A DNA stretch of 64,000 nucleotides from an uncultured Bryobacteraceae bacterium. Lineage in GTDB: Bacteria > Acidobacteriota > Terriglobia > Bryobacterales > Bryobacteraceae. The notes under the pieces are model-generated. The model was given only the letters and a program-made list of their open reading frames with translations, was not told the DNA's origin and made no database searches. Each line of letters opens with the position of its first letter. The first letter of the stretch is position 1. Positions 19,048 through 27,736 of this stretch are shown here, piece after piece. The DNA lies in contig CALDSU010000015.1 in the NCBI GenBank assembly GCA_937924525.1, forward strand, positions 116,550 through 180,549, read 5' to 3'. The position numbers and the translations under genes are program-made.

Positions 19048-19497
19048 ATGACTTCTCTGCTGATCATCGGCTGCGGCAATCCGCTGCGGGGCGACGACGC
19101 GGCGGGACTACGCGTCGCGGCGGCGTTGCGCGCGCGGGGCATTCCCGCGCGGGACTCCCGGGCAGATCCGGCGGCGTTGATCGAATGGTTTCGGCAGGCT
19201 CACCGGGTGATCCTGGTCGATGCGTTGGCCGCGGACTTGCCGCCGGGCACGGTCCGCACCTGGGAAGCCGGACGGGAGGCCCTGCCGCGCTGGCCGTTCG
19301 ACGTCTCATCCCACGGCTGGGGCCTGGTGGAAGCGATTGAACTGGCCCGCGTGTTGGGCGCCCTGCCGGAGCGGGTCACGGTCTATGGAATCGCCGCCCG
19401 TGGCTTCGAGTTGGGCGGAGCGGTAGCCGCGCCAGTGCAGACGGCGATTGAACGCGTTACCCAAGAGATCGCCGCCCTGGTGCGGGCGGGCGCGTAG
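19048..19497 (+). CDS. Hydrogenase maturation protease-family protein
   Basis: Peptidase M52 (HycI/HupD) family; the family clips the C-terminal tail from [NiFe]-hydrogenase large subunits after nickel insertion. The 149-residue sequence starts MTSLLIIGCGNPLRGDDAAG, giving the conserved GNxxxxDD nickel-sensing motif, then VILVDAL with the second Asp and DVSSHGWGLVEAIELA with the conserved His region. No hydrogenase subunit or hyp gene occurs in the window, so its partner must be elsewhere. I start it at the ATG at 19048; the open frame further upstream is antisense to gltS. A 12-bp inverted repeat begins at its stop codon. Confidence 0.88.
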   Translation: MTSLLIIGCGNPLRGDDAAGLRVAAALRARGIPARDSRADPAALIEWFRQAHRVILVDALAADLPPGTVRTWEAGREALPRWPFDVSSHGWGLVEAIELARVLGALPERVTVYGIAARGFELGGAVAAPVQTAIERVTQEIAALVRAGA

Positions 19498-19549
19498 AAG
19501 CCGCCTTGCGGCAGCCTCCCCGCGCGTTGCCCGTCCTGGCGGCTTCTAC
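19494..19549. repeat. 12-bp perfect inverted repeat, possible bidirectional terminator
   Basis: GTAGAAGCCGCC at 19494-19505 is the exact reverse complement of GGCGGCTTCTAC at 19538-19549, with a 32-nt GC-rich spacer. Its two ends coincide with the TAG stop codons of the hydrogenase-protease gene (plus) and of the receptor remnant (minus). It could fold as a long hairpin terminating both, though there is no T-run. The arm plus three bases (GGCGGCTTCTACCAG) recurs at 54634-54648, at the stop of the cyclase gene. Confidence 0.6.
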
Positions 19550-19745
19550 CAGTACCGGTGCATCGCCAGCTTGATGAAGCGCGGCAGGTTGCGCTGCGTC
19601 GGGTGCAGTTGCCCGCACGCCGCGTTGGTCACGTGCGTGGACGCCATGTCGGCGAACCATGGGTGGTTCCTCATGTTCACCGTCTCGAAGCGGAACTGCA
19701 AACGGAGTTGCTCGTGGATGGGGAAAAAGTTTGGCCCCGCCGCCG
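19546..19745 (-). pseudogene. C-terminal remnant of a TonB-dependent (Oar-like) receptor
   Basis: On the minus strand this stretch encodes HEQLRLQFRFETVNMRNHP and then ADMASTHVTNAACGQLHPTQ followed by RNLPRFIKLAMHRYW and a TAG stop. That is the normal last strand pair of acidobacterial outer-membrane receptors: 'LQFRAEFFNAFNHP', a 'NVTNAAFGQ...TQ' link, and 'PR-IK-LAL-x-x-W/F' ending in an aromatic residue. Nothing upstream (toward 19826) encodes the rest of a barrel and there is no start, so only about 60 codons of a receptor remain. It sits directly downstream of the sigma-54 regulator and in the same direction. It is likely a leftover of a deletion or decay. Confidence 0.7.
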
Positions 19746-19826
19746 GCCGCCAGCCAATGCGCCGACATCCGGGACTCGCTCCCACCGCGCGAGAAGCAGA
19801 CCGCAACCGGCGGCTTTCCTGCCCGC

Positions 19827-21173
19827 TCAGCGCAGATTGAACTTTTTCATCTTGTAACGCAGCGTATCGCGCGTGATGCGCAACAGGCGGGCGGCTTGGG
19901 TCTGGTTGCCGTTAGTCTTCTCGAGCGCCTGAGCCAGCAACATTCGCTCGTTCTCCTCCAGCGACAGACCTTCGTCCGGGATGCGCATCGCCGGCGCGGC
20001 GGCCGCGGGAATCAGCGGTCCTTCCTGCCGCACGATCGCCATCGGCAGGCTGGCCGAGGTCAGTCGGGAAGATTCCTCCAGAATCATGGCGCGCTCGATG
20101 GCGTTGCGCAATTCGCGCACATTGCCCGGCCAGTCATGGTTTTCAAGCTGGCGCGCCGCTTCCGGGGTCGTCCCCTCGATGTTGCGCTGAAACTTGCGGT
20201 TGTAGTGTTCAATGAAGAACTGCGTCAGCGGCAGGATGTCCTCGCGCCGCTCCCGCAGTGGCGGAATGGTGATTTGGATCACATTCAGCCGGAAATACAA
20301 ATCCTGGCGGAAAGCGCCCTCCTTGACGGCTTCGCGCAGGTTCTTGTTGGTCGCCGCGATGAACCGCAGGTTCAGACTGATATCCTTGAGGCCTCCGAGC
20401 CGCCGGAAACTCTGCTCTTCCAGCACGCGGAGCAGTTTGGCCTGGAGCACAAGGGGGATTTCTCCGATCTCGTCCAGGAACAGGGTGCCTTTGTCGGCAA
20501 GTTCGAAAATGCCGCGCTTCTGCGCCCGGGCATCGGTGAAGGCGCCCTTTTCGTAGCCGAACAATTCGCTTTCCAGCAGCGTTTCGGGGATGGCCGCGCA
20601 GTTGATGGCGATGAAGGGTTCGGCTTGCCGCAAGCTCTGATGGTGCAAGGTTTTCGCGATCAGATCCTTACCGGTTCCGTTTTCGCCTTCCAGCAGAATC
20701 GTGGTGGCCTCGGTCGCCGCGACCTTACGAACGAAGTTCATCACCGCTTTCATTTTGGGCGACTCGGCCACCACTTCCCGCTTGCTCGGCGCGGCCTGCT
20801 CGGTGATGTCTTTGATGGTCGCCACGACGCCGGCCAGGCGGCCCTGCTCGTCGTACAACTGGGTGGTGCGGATCAGCGCCAGGCGCTCTTGCCCGGTGGC
20901 CGTGTGGAGCCGTACTGTCGCCGACGGGACCTTGGGCGCCTGCCGGATACCTACCAGAACGCCGCAACCCGGCTCGCACATCCCGCAGCGGAACACCTCC
21001 TGGCAGGTCTTGCCCAGCATCTCTTCCGCGCCGAGGCCGAAAAGCTCTTCCGCCGCCCGGTTGACGCCCGTGATGTTCAGATCCGCATCATAAAGAACAA
21101 GCCCGTCCGAGAGTTGGTCGAAGACTGCGGACAAGACGTGGGCGTCCTGCCACCTGGGTAACAATTTTTGCAT
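19827..21173 (-). CDS. PAS-AAA-Fis sigma-54-dependent transcriptional activator
   Basis: A 448-residue bacterial enhancer-binding protein. Residues about 15-120 form a PAS sensor domain with a cysteine group (CQEVFRCGMCEPGCG). The AAA+ domain has Walker A GENGTGKD (about residue 162), the sigma-54 contact loop reading GAFTDA instead of GAFTGA (about 209), Walker B GTLFLDEIGE, and the Arg-finger region FRQDLYFRLNV. The C-terminal Fis-type helix-turn-helix is ALEKTNGNQTQAARLLRITR. There is no receiver domain, so the PAS domain is probably the input. It lies 163 bp downstream of the TonB receptor gene, which has a candidate sigma-54 promoter, so it may regulate it. Confidence 0.93.
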   Translation of the reverse strand: MQKLLPRWQDAHVLSAVFDQLSDGLVLYDADLNITGVNRAAEELFGLGAEEMLGKTCQEVFRCGMCEPGCGVLVGIRQAPKVPSATVRLHTATGQERLALIRTTQLYDEQGRLAGVVATIKDITEQAAPSKREVVAESPKMKAVMNFVRKVAATEATTILLEGENGTGKDLIAKTLHHQSLRQAEPFIAINCAAIPETLLESELFGYEKGAFTDARAQKRGIFELADKGTLFLDEIGEIPLVLQAKLLRVLEEQSFRRLGGLKDISLNLRFIAATNKNLREAVKEGAFRQDLYFRLNVIQITIPPLRERREDILPLTQFFIEHYNRKFQRNIEGTTPEAARQLENHDWPGNVRELRNAIERAMILEESSRLTSASLPMAIVRQEGPLIPAAAAPAMRIPDEGLSLEENERMLLAQALEKTNGNQTQAARLLRITRDTLRYKMKKFNLR

Positions 21174-21267
21174 GGTCAGAGACCATCACTATCCTATAAC
21201 AAAACCGGAGCGGGGGATACGGTAGTTGGGTGATATACCCCAATCGGAGAGCAGCGAGGAGGGCCGA

Positions 21268-21304
21268 GAAAAGCGTCCGACCGAAGTTTGGTTCGGCCGG
21301 ACGC
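21268..21304 (-). terminator. Intrinsic terminator of the TonB receptor gene
   Basis: GCGTCCGACCGAA (21273-21285) and TTCGGCCGGACGC (21292-21304) form a 13-bp stem with one mismatch around a 6-nt GTTTGG loop. On the minus strand the stem is followed by TTTTCT (21272-21267). It begins 32 bp after the receptor stop and ends before the sigma-54 regulator gene, separating the two transcripts at least partly. Confidence 0.85.
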
Positions 21305-21335
21305 GGCGAATGCGACGTGCTGCGCGCGAAAGCGC

Positions 21336-24300
21336 TTAGAAGATGAACCGGGCGACCAGGTGAATCGCCCGAGCATGGCTCGGATACACCTGGGTCGGAT
21401 CGTTGAACAGCGCGTTGCCCGGGATCAGGTGATTGCGTGTGTTGCTGGAGGAGGTTGCCCGGACAGAATTCAGGCTGCCCGGCGTGTACTGCGGATGATT
21501 GAAGGCGTTGATGAAGAACGCCTTGATCTCGAACTTCTTGGATTCGCTGATGCTGAAGCGCTTGGCCAAGTTTATGTCGAAGTTGTTGATGCCGCGCAAT
21601 TTGATGGTGTTGCGGCCGCCGTTGGGGAAGACTCCCGCGGCCGCCCGGATGTAGCGGGCGTTCGGGTTATTGGCCAGGTAGCCAACAATCTGACCCGCGC
21701 TGTTGGTCAGGGCCGTGACGTCGCTTCCCACGCCGTCCTGACCAGCGGGGTTAATCACCGACCGGTCGCCGGCGGCGTCGCCGTTCAGATTCGAATCCAA
21801 TCCGCTCTGGACCGTGCCGATCTGGGGCGATTCCGCGGTGTAGATCCCGCCCACCAGCCAGTTGCCAATCACGTTGCGCATCAACCAGTTATCAGCGTTC
21901 TTCATCCAGGGAGCTTCGGTCACCCAGGTAAAGGTGAACCGGTGACGCCGGTCCAGGAAGGAGGTGGCCCGTTCATTGCGCCAATTCTGGAAGTCCTGCG
22001 GACGGCGCGGGGTCACCAACGTGGAGAACAGGTCGGCCGTGGAGTCGTCGATGTTGTGACTCCAGGTATAGGCGCCTTTGAAGAAAATCCCGTCCTTGAA
22101 CCGGCGGGAGAACTCGGCGGCCAGCCCGTGATACAGGGAATTGCCGCGTCCCTGAAATGCCGTGATGGGGGACAGGAATCCGGCCGCCCGGAAAGCTGGG
22201 GCGATCGTGCTGCCTCCGTTGTCGGCGCGCAGTTGGTTGAGGGTCAGGGTCAGCCGGTCCAGTTCCGCCTGCGAGGGGCGTTGCAGGAAGGTCGGCAACG
22301 AACGCTCCGGCGTCACCCGCGCGATCTGATTGATCCGGTTCTGCACAAACAGGTGCACGCCCCGCGTTCCGAGGTAACGCGCTTCGAACGTGTAATCGTT
22401 ACGCCAGACCCGCGATACGCCAATGTTCCACTGGATCGACTGGGGCAGAATCTGATCCGGGATAAACGAGGAGGTAAAGGCTCGCGCCACGTCCTGCGGC
22501 AGATCGTCCGGCCTCTGGTCAGGGCGGATCCCACCCTGGGCCAGAAAGTTGGTGGTGGTCTGGTCGACGTCGAGCGAGAAGGTATTTTCCAATTGCACCG
22601 GTTTGGTTAGGGTGCCGAAGTTGTCGAAGTAGGTGTCGTAGGCCATGCCGAAGCCCGCGCGGACTACGGTCTTCCCCGAGGTGCCCGGCGAGATCGCGAG
22701 TCCCAGACGCGGCGCCCAGTTGTTCTTCGCCGCTCTGGGAGCGCGGAACTCAATCAACCCCGGCACGTTGGAGATGGCATTCAACACCTGGAGTTTGTCG
22801 CCCTTGGGGACGCCCTTGTATTCGTAACGCACCCCGAGTGTCAGGGTGACGTTGCGGCGGATCTTCCACTCGTCCTGCGCGTAGAAATAGTGGTTGAACT
22901 GGTTGCCCTCGTACGTGGTGCCGCCCGTGTTGCGCTCGGCGATGATATCCGGGCTCAGGTCGCGCAGGAACCTTTCCAGCGTGGAATAGCCATAGTCGCC
23001 ACGCACGCGCTGGACAAAAAAAGTGGGCGCGATGTACTTGCGTCCGTCATAACCGAACTTGGCGCTGTGGCCGCCCCGAATCAGACTGAGGTTGTTCACC
23101 AGTTGGTAGGTGTTCTGACTGCCATACTGCGGCGCTTCCGGCAAGGGACCCAACTGGAGGTTCAAGTCCTGCTCGATGGTGACGTTCGGAAAGACATCCA
23201 GCCCGGGCCAAGTGAAGTTGCCGGCGGGAATCGAATCGGAGTAGCGGTTGTAGGCCAGCCGCAGTTCGTTGAATAGGCTGGGAGTGAACGTGTGGAAGTG
23301 GCTGGCGGTGATGATCCGCTGCCGGATGTTACGCTGGCCGGCGAACGCCGGCAGTTGCGGGGAAGTGCCCGGATCGACGCCATCGAACTTCGATTCGAGA
23401 TATCGGGCGCGAATCTGATCCTTCTCCGACATGTTGTAATCGCCTGACACGACCCAATTATAGGTATTGCTGTACGACGGGAAGTTGATGGGCAGGACGC
23501 CAATCGGGATCGACTGTCCCAGCACCACGGTGGTGTCGGTCGCCGCGGGGGCAGCCGGAGCGTACTGGCGTAAAATAGTGAGATTCGTCTGCGAGAGTCC
23601 CTGGATGCGGCCCAGAATCTCGTATCCCTGGGCGGTGGGAGTCAACGCGGCCGCGCTCGGTTGCGTCGCTTCGCCATAGGGGTTGTACTCGAACAGGCCG
23701 AAATAGAAGAGCTTGTTCTTCTTGATCGGTCCGCCGACGGTGCCGCCCAGCCGGCTTTGGTCGTAGCGCGGGTTGGTGCGGTTGCCCTGCCGGGCCGCGG
23801 CCTCGTCCACGGCATTCAACTTGCGGTTTTCCAGGTATTCGTACCCGGAGCCGTGAACGTTATTGGTGCCGCTCTTGATCGTCGTGGAGAACTGGCCGCC
23901 GGTCGAGTGTCCAAACTCCGCGGTGAACTGGTTCTGCAACATCGAGAATTCGCCGACCGCCTCGTTCGGCACCCGCAAGTTGGCGCCGGTGACGTCCTTA
24001 CGGTTGTTGTCGACGCCCTCGATCATGAAACTGTTCTGGCGGGGGCGCTGGCCGCCGACCGACGGGCCCTCGCCCAACCCCACGCCGCCGGAACTCGCCA
24101 CGCCAGCGCTCAGCAGGGCGAAGTTGTACACCCCGAGCGCAACGTTCGCCGTGGGTAGTTCGATGGCCTGGTTGGACTGAAACGTGGAGCCGATGGTGGC
24201 CGTCGTGGTGTCGATCAAGGCGGTGGCCTCGGTGACTTCGACCTCCGTGGCCACGCGCCCCAATTGCATGGTCAGGTTGGCGGTGGTGGTCCGGTTAAGG

Positions 24301-24578
24301 CTGACGGAGACGTTCTCCAGGCTTGTCGCCGCAAAGCCCTCTGCCTTCGCGGTAATCCGGTAGGTTCCCACCGGAACGTTATTAATGCGGTACGTGCCGA
24401 GAGCATCCGTCCGGGCGACCCTCTTCAGACCGGTGCTCACGTTCTCTGCCTCAATGGCCGCGGTGGGCACCACCGCGCCACTGGCATCCAACACCGTTCC
24501 GGTGATGTTCCCGTCGGTGACTTGCGCAATCGCCAAGGCAGATCCAAGCGCCAAGGCAAGCAATAAGAATCTCTTCAT
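21336..24578 (-). CDS. Oar-like TonB-dependent outer-membrane receptor
   Basis: A 1080-residue outer-membrane protein that would import or bind a large substrate using TonB energy. A Sec signal peptide (MKRFLLLALALGSALAIAQ) is followed by a carboxypeptidase-regulatory/Cna-B-like domain (about residues 22-105: GNITGTVLDASGAVVPTAAI), a plug domain (about 115-235) containing GVDNNRKDVTGANLRVP and GGQFSTTIKSGTNNVHG, and a long beta-barrel ending HLVARFIF, with the terminal aromatic residue needed for barrel assembly. This family is greatly expanded in Solibacter-like acidobacteria and is thought to take up plant polymers or peptides. GAGGGG precedes the ATG. A sigma-54-like promoter lies just upstream and a terminator just downstream, so it is monocistronic. 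Confidence 0.93.
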   Translation of the reverse strand: MKRFLLLALALGSALAIAQVTDGNITGTVLDASGAVVPTAAIEAENVSTGLKRVARTDALGTYRINNVPVGTYRITAKAEGFAATSLENVSVSLNRTTTANLTMQLGRVATEVEVTEATALIDTTTATIGSTFQSNQAIELPTANVALGVYNFALLSAGVASSGGVGLGEGPSVGGQRPRQNSFMIEGVDNNRKDVTGANLRVPNEAVGEFSMLQNQFTAEFGHSTGGQFSTTIKSGTNNVHGSGYEYLENRKLNAVDEAAARQGNRTNPRYDQSRLGGTVGGPIKKNKLFYFGLFEYNPYGEATQPSAAALTPTAQGYEILGRIQGLSQTNLTILRQYAPAAPAATDTTVVLGQSIPIGVLPINFPSYSNTYNWVVSGDYNMSEKDQIRARYLESKFDGVDPGTSPQLPAFAGQRNIRQRIITASHFHTFTPSLFNELRLAYNRYSDSIPAGNFTWPGLDVFPNVTIEQDLNLQLGPLPEAPQYGSQNTYQLVNNLSLIRGGHSAKFGYDGRKYIAPTFFVQRVRGDYGYSTLERFLRDLSPDIIAERNTGGTTYEGNQFNHYFYAQDEWKIRRNVTLTLGVRYEYKGVPKGDKLQVLNAISNVPGLIEFRAPRAAKNNWAPRLGLAISPGTSGKTVVRAGFGMAYDTYFDNFGTLTKPVQLENTFSLDVDQTTTNFLAQGGIRPDQRPDDLPQDVARAFTSSFIPDQILPQSIQWNIGVSRVWRNDYTFEARYLGTRGVHLFVQNRINQIARVTPERSLPTFLQRPSQAELDRLTLTLNQLRADNGGSTIAPAFRAAGFLSPITAFQGRGNSLYHGLAAEFSRRFKDGIFFKGAYTWSHNIDDSTADLFSTLVTPRRPQDFQNWRNERATSFLDRRHRFTFTWVTEAPWMKNADNWLMRNVIGNWLVGGIYTAESPQIGTVQSGLDSNLNGDAAGDRSVINPAGQDGVGSDVTALTNSAGQIVGYLANNPNARYIRAAAGVFPNGGRNTIKLRGINNFDINLAKRFSISESKKFEIKAFFINAFNHPQYTPGSLNSVRATSSSNTRNHLIPGNALFNDPTQVYPSHARAIHLVARFIF

Positions 24579-24604
24579 GCGGAAACCCCTCTGGCGACTT
24601 GGTT

Positions 24605-24620
24605 AGCACTTTGCCTGCCA
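24605..24620 (-). promoter_or_regulatory. Candidate sigma-54 (-24/-12) promoter of the TonB receptor gene
   Basis: The minus strand reads TGGCAGGCAAAGTGCT, close to the sigma-54 consensus TGGCAC-N5-TTGCA: the invariant GG and GC are exactly 10 nt apart and most flanking positions agree. The predicted start near 24594 would leave a 15-nt leader that still contains the GAGGGG ribosome site before the ATG at 24578. The downstream neighbour encodes a sigma-54 activator. The 6-bp inverted repeat CCTCTG/CAGAGG (24622-24627 and about 24652-24657) upstream could be an activator site. Confidence 0.55.
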
Positions 24621-24976
24621 GCCTCTGAATTTTCTTGCAGCACTTCGCATCCAGAGGTCTGCGCCGCCTGCCCGAATCCGAAAACTCATAGGTTCACCCC
24701 TCCGCGTTCTCCGATTGTTGAAGTGTTATGTCCGGCGCGGAGCGGGACAAGGGTGAATTCACACTTACGCGTGGCCTGCTACCTGAGAAATGTGACGCAG
24801 AAAGTGAAATAACGTTAACGCATTATGCCGTCGTTCTTGTGCGATCCGAACTTCTTTTCATCCTGCGCCGTCTCAAACCGGATGCGGCGCCGTTGGCTGG
24901 CAGCGCCCTCCCGCTGGAGCCCCCGGCTGCCGGACGGCCGGTTTGCGGCGCCGGCACCGGCTGTTACGCTAGGAGC
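24621..24976. other. Intergenic region between divergent receptor and UPF0182 genes
   Basis: About 355 bp of noticeably lower GC than its neighbours. It holds the upstream half of the receptor promoter region, the weak inverted repeat noted above, and, near the right end, a TACGCT box at 24965-24970 just before the UPF0182 start. An open frame runs through 24728-24976 into the UPF0182 gene, but its composition and lack of family similarity suggest it is not translated. No RNA gene or repeat is recognised. Confidence 0.5.
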
Positions 24977-27727
24977 ATGACTCGCTCCCGCTTCGCCACG
25001 GATGCCTCCGCTCAGTCCGGCGGCGGACTGGTCTTCCTTCTGATCGCCTTGCTGGCCTTGCTGGCCGCCTCCCGGACCGCGGCCAGCTACTTGATCGACT
25101 ATCAGTGGTGGCAGGAACTCGACCAGATCGACACCTGGCTGAGCATGCTGCTCTATTCGATCCTGCCGCGTACCGGCGCGACCTTGATCGCCGCCGTGGT
25201 GCTTTGGATCGCCCATGCCCGCGCCATGAAGTTCGCGGGCACGAGGCTGAGCGACTATCCGACTTATGCGCGGCTTGCGACCGCCGGCGCGCTGGTGGCC
25301 GGCTTTCTGGTCGCGTCGCTTTCCCTGGACACGTGGACCATCATCCGGTATTTCGGCGCGCGAGGATTGCCCGAGGAGACGATGGCCTGGCGCGATCCCG
25401 CGTTCGGGCGGCCGCTGGCCTTCTACCTGTTCGAGCTGCCGTTCTACCAGATGGCGCGCTCGTTTGTCACCACTACCGCCGTGGCCGCCGCGCTCGTGTA
25501 CTGGATTACCGCGCGGGGCTGGCAACTGCGCTACCGGTTCCCCGAATTGCAGCGCAGCGAGGAGATCGATCTGTCGATTTTCCGCCTGGAGGGCGCGGTG
25601 GAATCGGTGCTGTTGCGCGTGGCCCTGGCGGTGTTCCTGCTGGGTCTGGCCGTGCGGTTTTACCTTGGGCGCTTCGAGATGGTCTTCAACGACCATGGCT
25701 TCATGGTGGGCGTCGACTACGTCAACCAGCACATCAGCCTGCCCATGCAATGGCTGGTGATCGGCGCCTGCGTGCTCGGGGCGCTGGCGGCGCTGGCGGG
25801 GCGCTGGGTGGTGCTGCTGGCGATCCCGGCGGCGATCATTCTGCAATCGCTCGTGCCGGGCGTGGTGGCCCGCTTCAAGGTGCGGCCGAATGAGATCTCC
25901 TTGCAGCGCCCGTTCATCGCTCAGCATATCGCGGCGACCCGCCAGGCCTTCGGGCTCACGGGACGCATCAAGGAGATGGAGTTCCGGGCGCGGTCGGACG
26001 GACGGATCGACGCCTCCAAGCACCGCTTGCTGCTCGACAACGCCCGGCTCTGGGACTGGCGCGCGTTCCACGATTCGGTGACCCAAATTCAGGCCCTGCG
26101 CCCTTACTACACGTTTAACGACTCCGACGTGGACCGCTACCAGATTGGCGGGCAATTGCGGCAGATCCTGCTGACGCCGCGCGAGCTGGATATCCGGCAG
26201 CTTCCCGACGCGCAAGCGCGGTGGATCAACCCCAAATTCATCTACACGCACGGCTACGGGGTGGTGGCCGCCGAGGTCAGCCGGATCACGCCGGAAGGGT
26301 TTCCGGTGCTGCTCATTCAGGATGCGCCGCCCGTGGTGAAGACGCCCAGCCTGAAGATCACCCGGCCCGAGATCTACTTCGGGGAGGTGGTCCACGAACC
26401 CGTGTTTGTCCGCACGGCGCAGGAGGAATTCAGCTATCCCTCGGGCGAATCGAACGTGATGTCGCGTTACGCCGGCCGGGGCGGGTTTCCGATCCACTCG
26501 CTGGGGATGCGCCTGGCGCTGGCGCTGCGGGAGGGCGACATCAACGTGCTGCTGACGGAATACCTGACGCCGGAGAGCCGGGTCATGATTCGGCGGAACG
26601 TGCTCGAACGCCTCAACACGCTGGCCGACTTCATCCACTGGGACGGGGACCCTTACCTGGTCTTGAACGATGCGGGGCGGCTGGTCTGGATGGTGGACGG
26701 GTTCACCGTTTCCGACTCGCATCCCTACTCGCGCAGCCTGCGCCTGGACCGGGCCGGACGGGTCAACTACATGCGCAATGCTGTCAAGGCGACCATCGAC
26801 GCCTACGACGGCGTCACCCGGCTCTATGTTTTCGATGAGACGGATCCGATTATCCGCGCCTGGCAGCGGATCTTCCCGAAGCTGTTCACCCCCGCCGCCG
26901 CCATGCCCGCCGACCTGCGCGCCCACGCGCGTTATCCGGAAACCTACTTCCGGGTGCAAACCGAGGTGTACCGCACCTACCACATGACCGATCCGCAGGC
27001 CTTCTACAACAAGGAAGACGTCTGGGATGTGGCGCGGACCGGGGCGCAAACGACGCAGGCGCGGCCGATGACGCCGACCTATATCGTGGCGACGCTGGAC
27101 GAGTCCGACCGGCCCGAATTCGTGCTGATCATCCCGTTCACGCCGCGCAACAAGGACAACCTGATCGGGGTGATGCTGGGGCGTTGCGATGGGGAGCACC
27201 TGGGCGAGCTCGTGGTCCTGGAGCTTTCCAAGCAGGAATTGATTTACGGGCCGATGCAGATTTCCGCGCAGATCAACCAGGACCAGAACATCTCCAAGGA
27301 CCTCAGCCTGTGGAACCAGCAAGGTTCGCAGGTGCTGCGCGCGCAGACGCTGGTGCTGCCCATCGAGAACACGTTTTTGTACCTGGAGCCGATTTATATC
27401 CAGGCGGCGCAGGCCCGGATGCCGCAGCTGAAGAAAGTAGTGCTGATGGAGGGCGGGCGCTTGATTTACGAAGACACTTATGAGCAGGCCCTGGCCCAGT
27501 TGTCGCGGGGCGGGCAGGCGCTGGTTCAGGAGGCGGTGGCGGCGGAATCCCGCGCGGCTCCGGCCGGTGCTCCGGCGGCTCCGGCCGCAGCGCCCGCCGC
27601 AGCGGCGGACGCCCGCCTGGATCGGGTCCGCGGGCACCTGCGCCGTTATCGCGAACTGGCCAGCCAGGGCCGCTGGGCCGAAGCCGGCAAGGAACTCGAA
27701 GCCATCGAGGCGGAGGTCCGGCGGTAA
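24977..27727 (+). CDS. UPF0182 family large membrane protein
   Basis: A 916-residue protein with seven or so N-terminal membrane helices (about residues 17-290) and a long non-cytoplasmic soluble domain, the UPF0182/COG1615 architecture. Typical family segments are YLIDYQWWQELDQIDTW, the YVNQHISLPMQW loop, and the soluble-domain RPYYTFNDSDVDRY and KIFPKLF-like FPKLFTP stretches. The C-terminal 60 residues are Ala/Pro-rich followed by a short helical segment. The function of the family is unknown. AGGAG is immediately before the ATG at 24977; the frame runs upstream to 24728, but homology begins here. The next gene starts 9 nt after the stop, suggesting co-transcription. Confidence 0.88.
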   Translation: MTRSRFATDASAQSGGGLVFLLIALLALLAASRTAASYLIDYQWWQELDQIDTWLSMLLYSILPRTGATLIAAVVLWIAHARAMKFAGTRLSDYPTYARLATAGALVAGFLVASLSLDTWTIIRYFGARGLPEETMAWRDPAFGRPLAFYLFELPFYQMARSFVTTTAVAAALVYWITARGWQLRYRFPELQRSEEIDLSIFRLEGAVESVLLRVALAVFLLGLAVRFYLGRFEMVFNDHGFMVGVDYVNQHISLPMQWLVIGACVLGALAALAGRWVVLLAIPAAIILQSLVPGVVARFKVRPNEISLQRPFIAQHIAATRQAFGLTGRIKEMEFRARSDGRIDASKHRLLLDNARLWDWRAFHDSVTQIQALRPYYTFNDSDVDRYQIGGQLRQILLTPRELDIRQLPDAQARWINPKFIYTHGYGVVAAEVSRITPEGFPVLLIQDAPPVVKTPSLKITRPEIYFGEVVHEPVFVRTAQEEFSYPSGESNVMSRYAGRGGFPIHSLGMRLALALREGDINVLLTEYLTPESRVMIRRNVLERLNTLADFIHWDGDPYLVLNDAGRLVWMVDGFTVSDSHPYSRSLRLDRAGRVNYMRNAVKATIDAYDGVTRLYVFDETDPIIRAWQRIFPKLFTPAAAMPADLRAHARYPETYFRVQTEVYRTYHMTDPQAFYNKEDVWDVARTGAQTTQARPMTPTYIVATLDESDRPEFVLIIPFTPRNKDNLIGVMLGRCDGEHLGELVVLELSKQELIYGPMQISAQINQDQNISKDLSLWNQQGSQVLRAQTLVLPIENTFLYLEPIYIQAAQARMPQLKKVVLMEGGRLIYEDTYEQALAQLSRGGQALVQEAVAAESRAAPAGAPAAPAAAPAAAADARLDRVRGHLRRYRELASQGRWAEAGKELEAIEAEVRR

Positions 27728-27736
27728 TCTCTTACC

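Noticed and set aside
24599..24614. A second GG-N10-GC match on the plus strand toward UPF0182
   Set aside because: It overlaps the better minus-strand match, agrees less with the consensus, and lies over 350 bp from the UPF0182 start.
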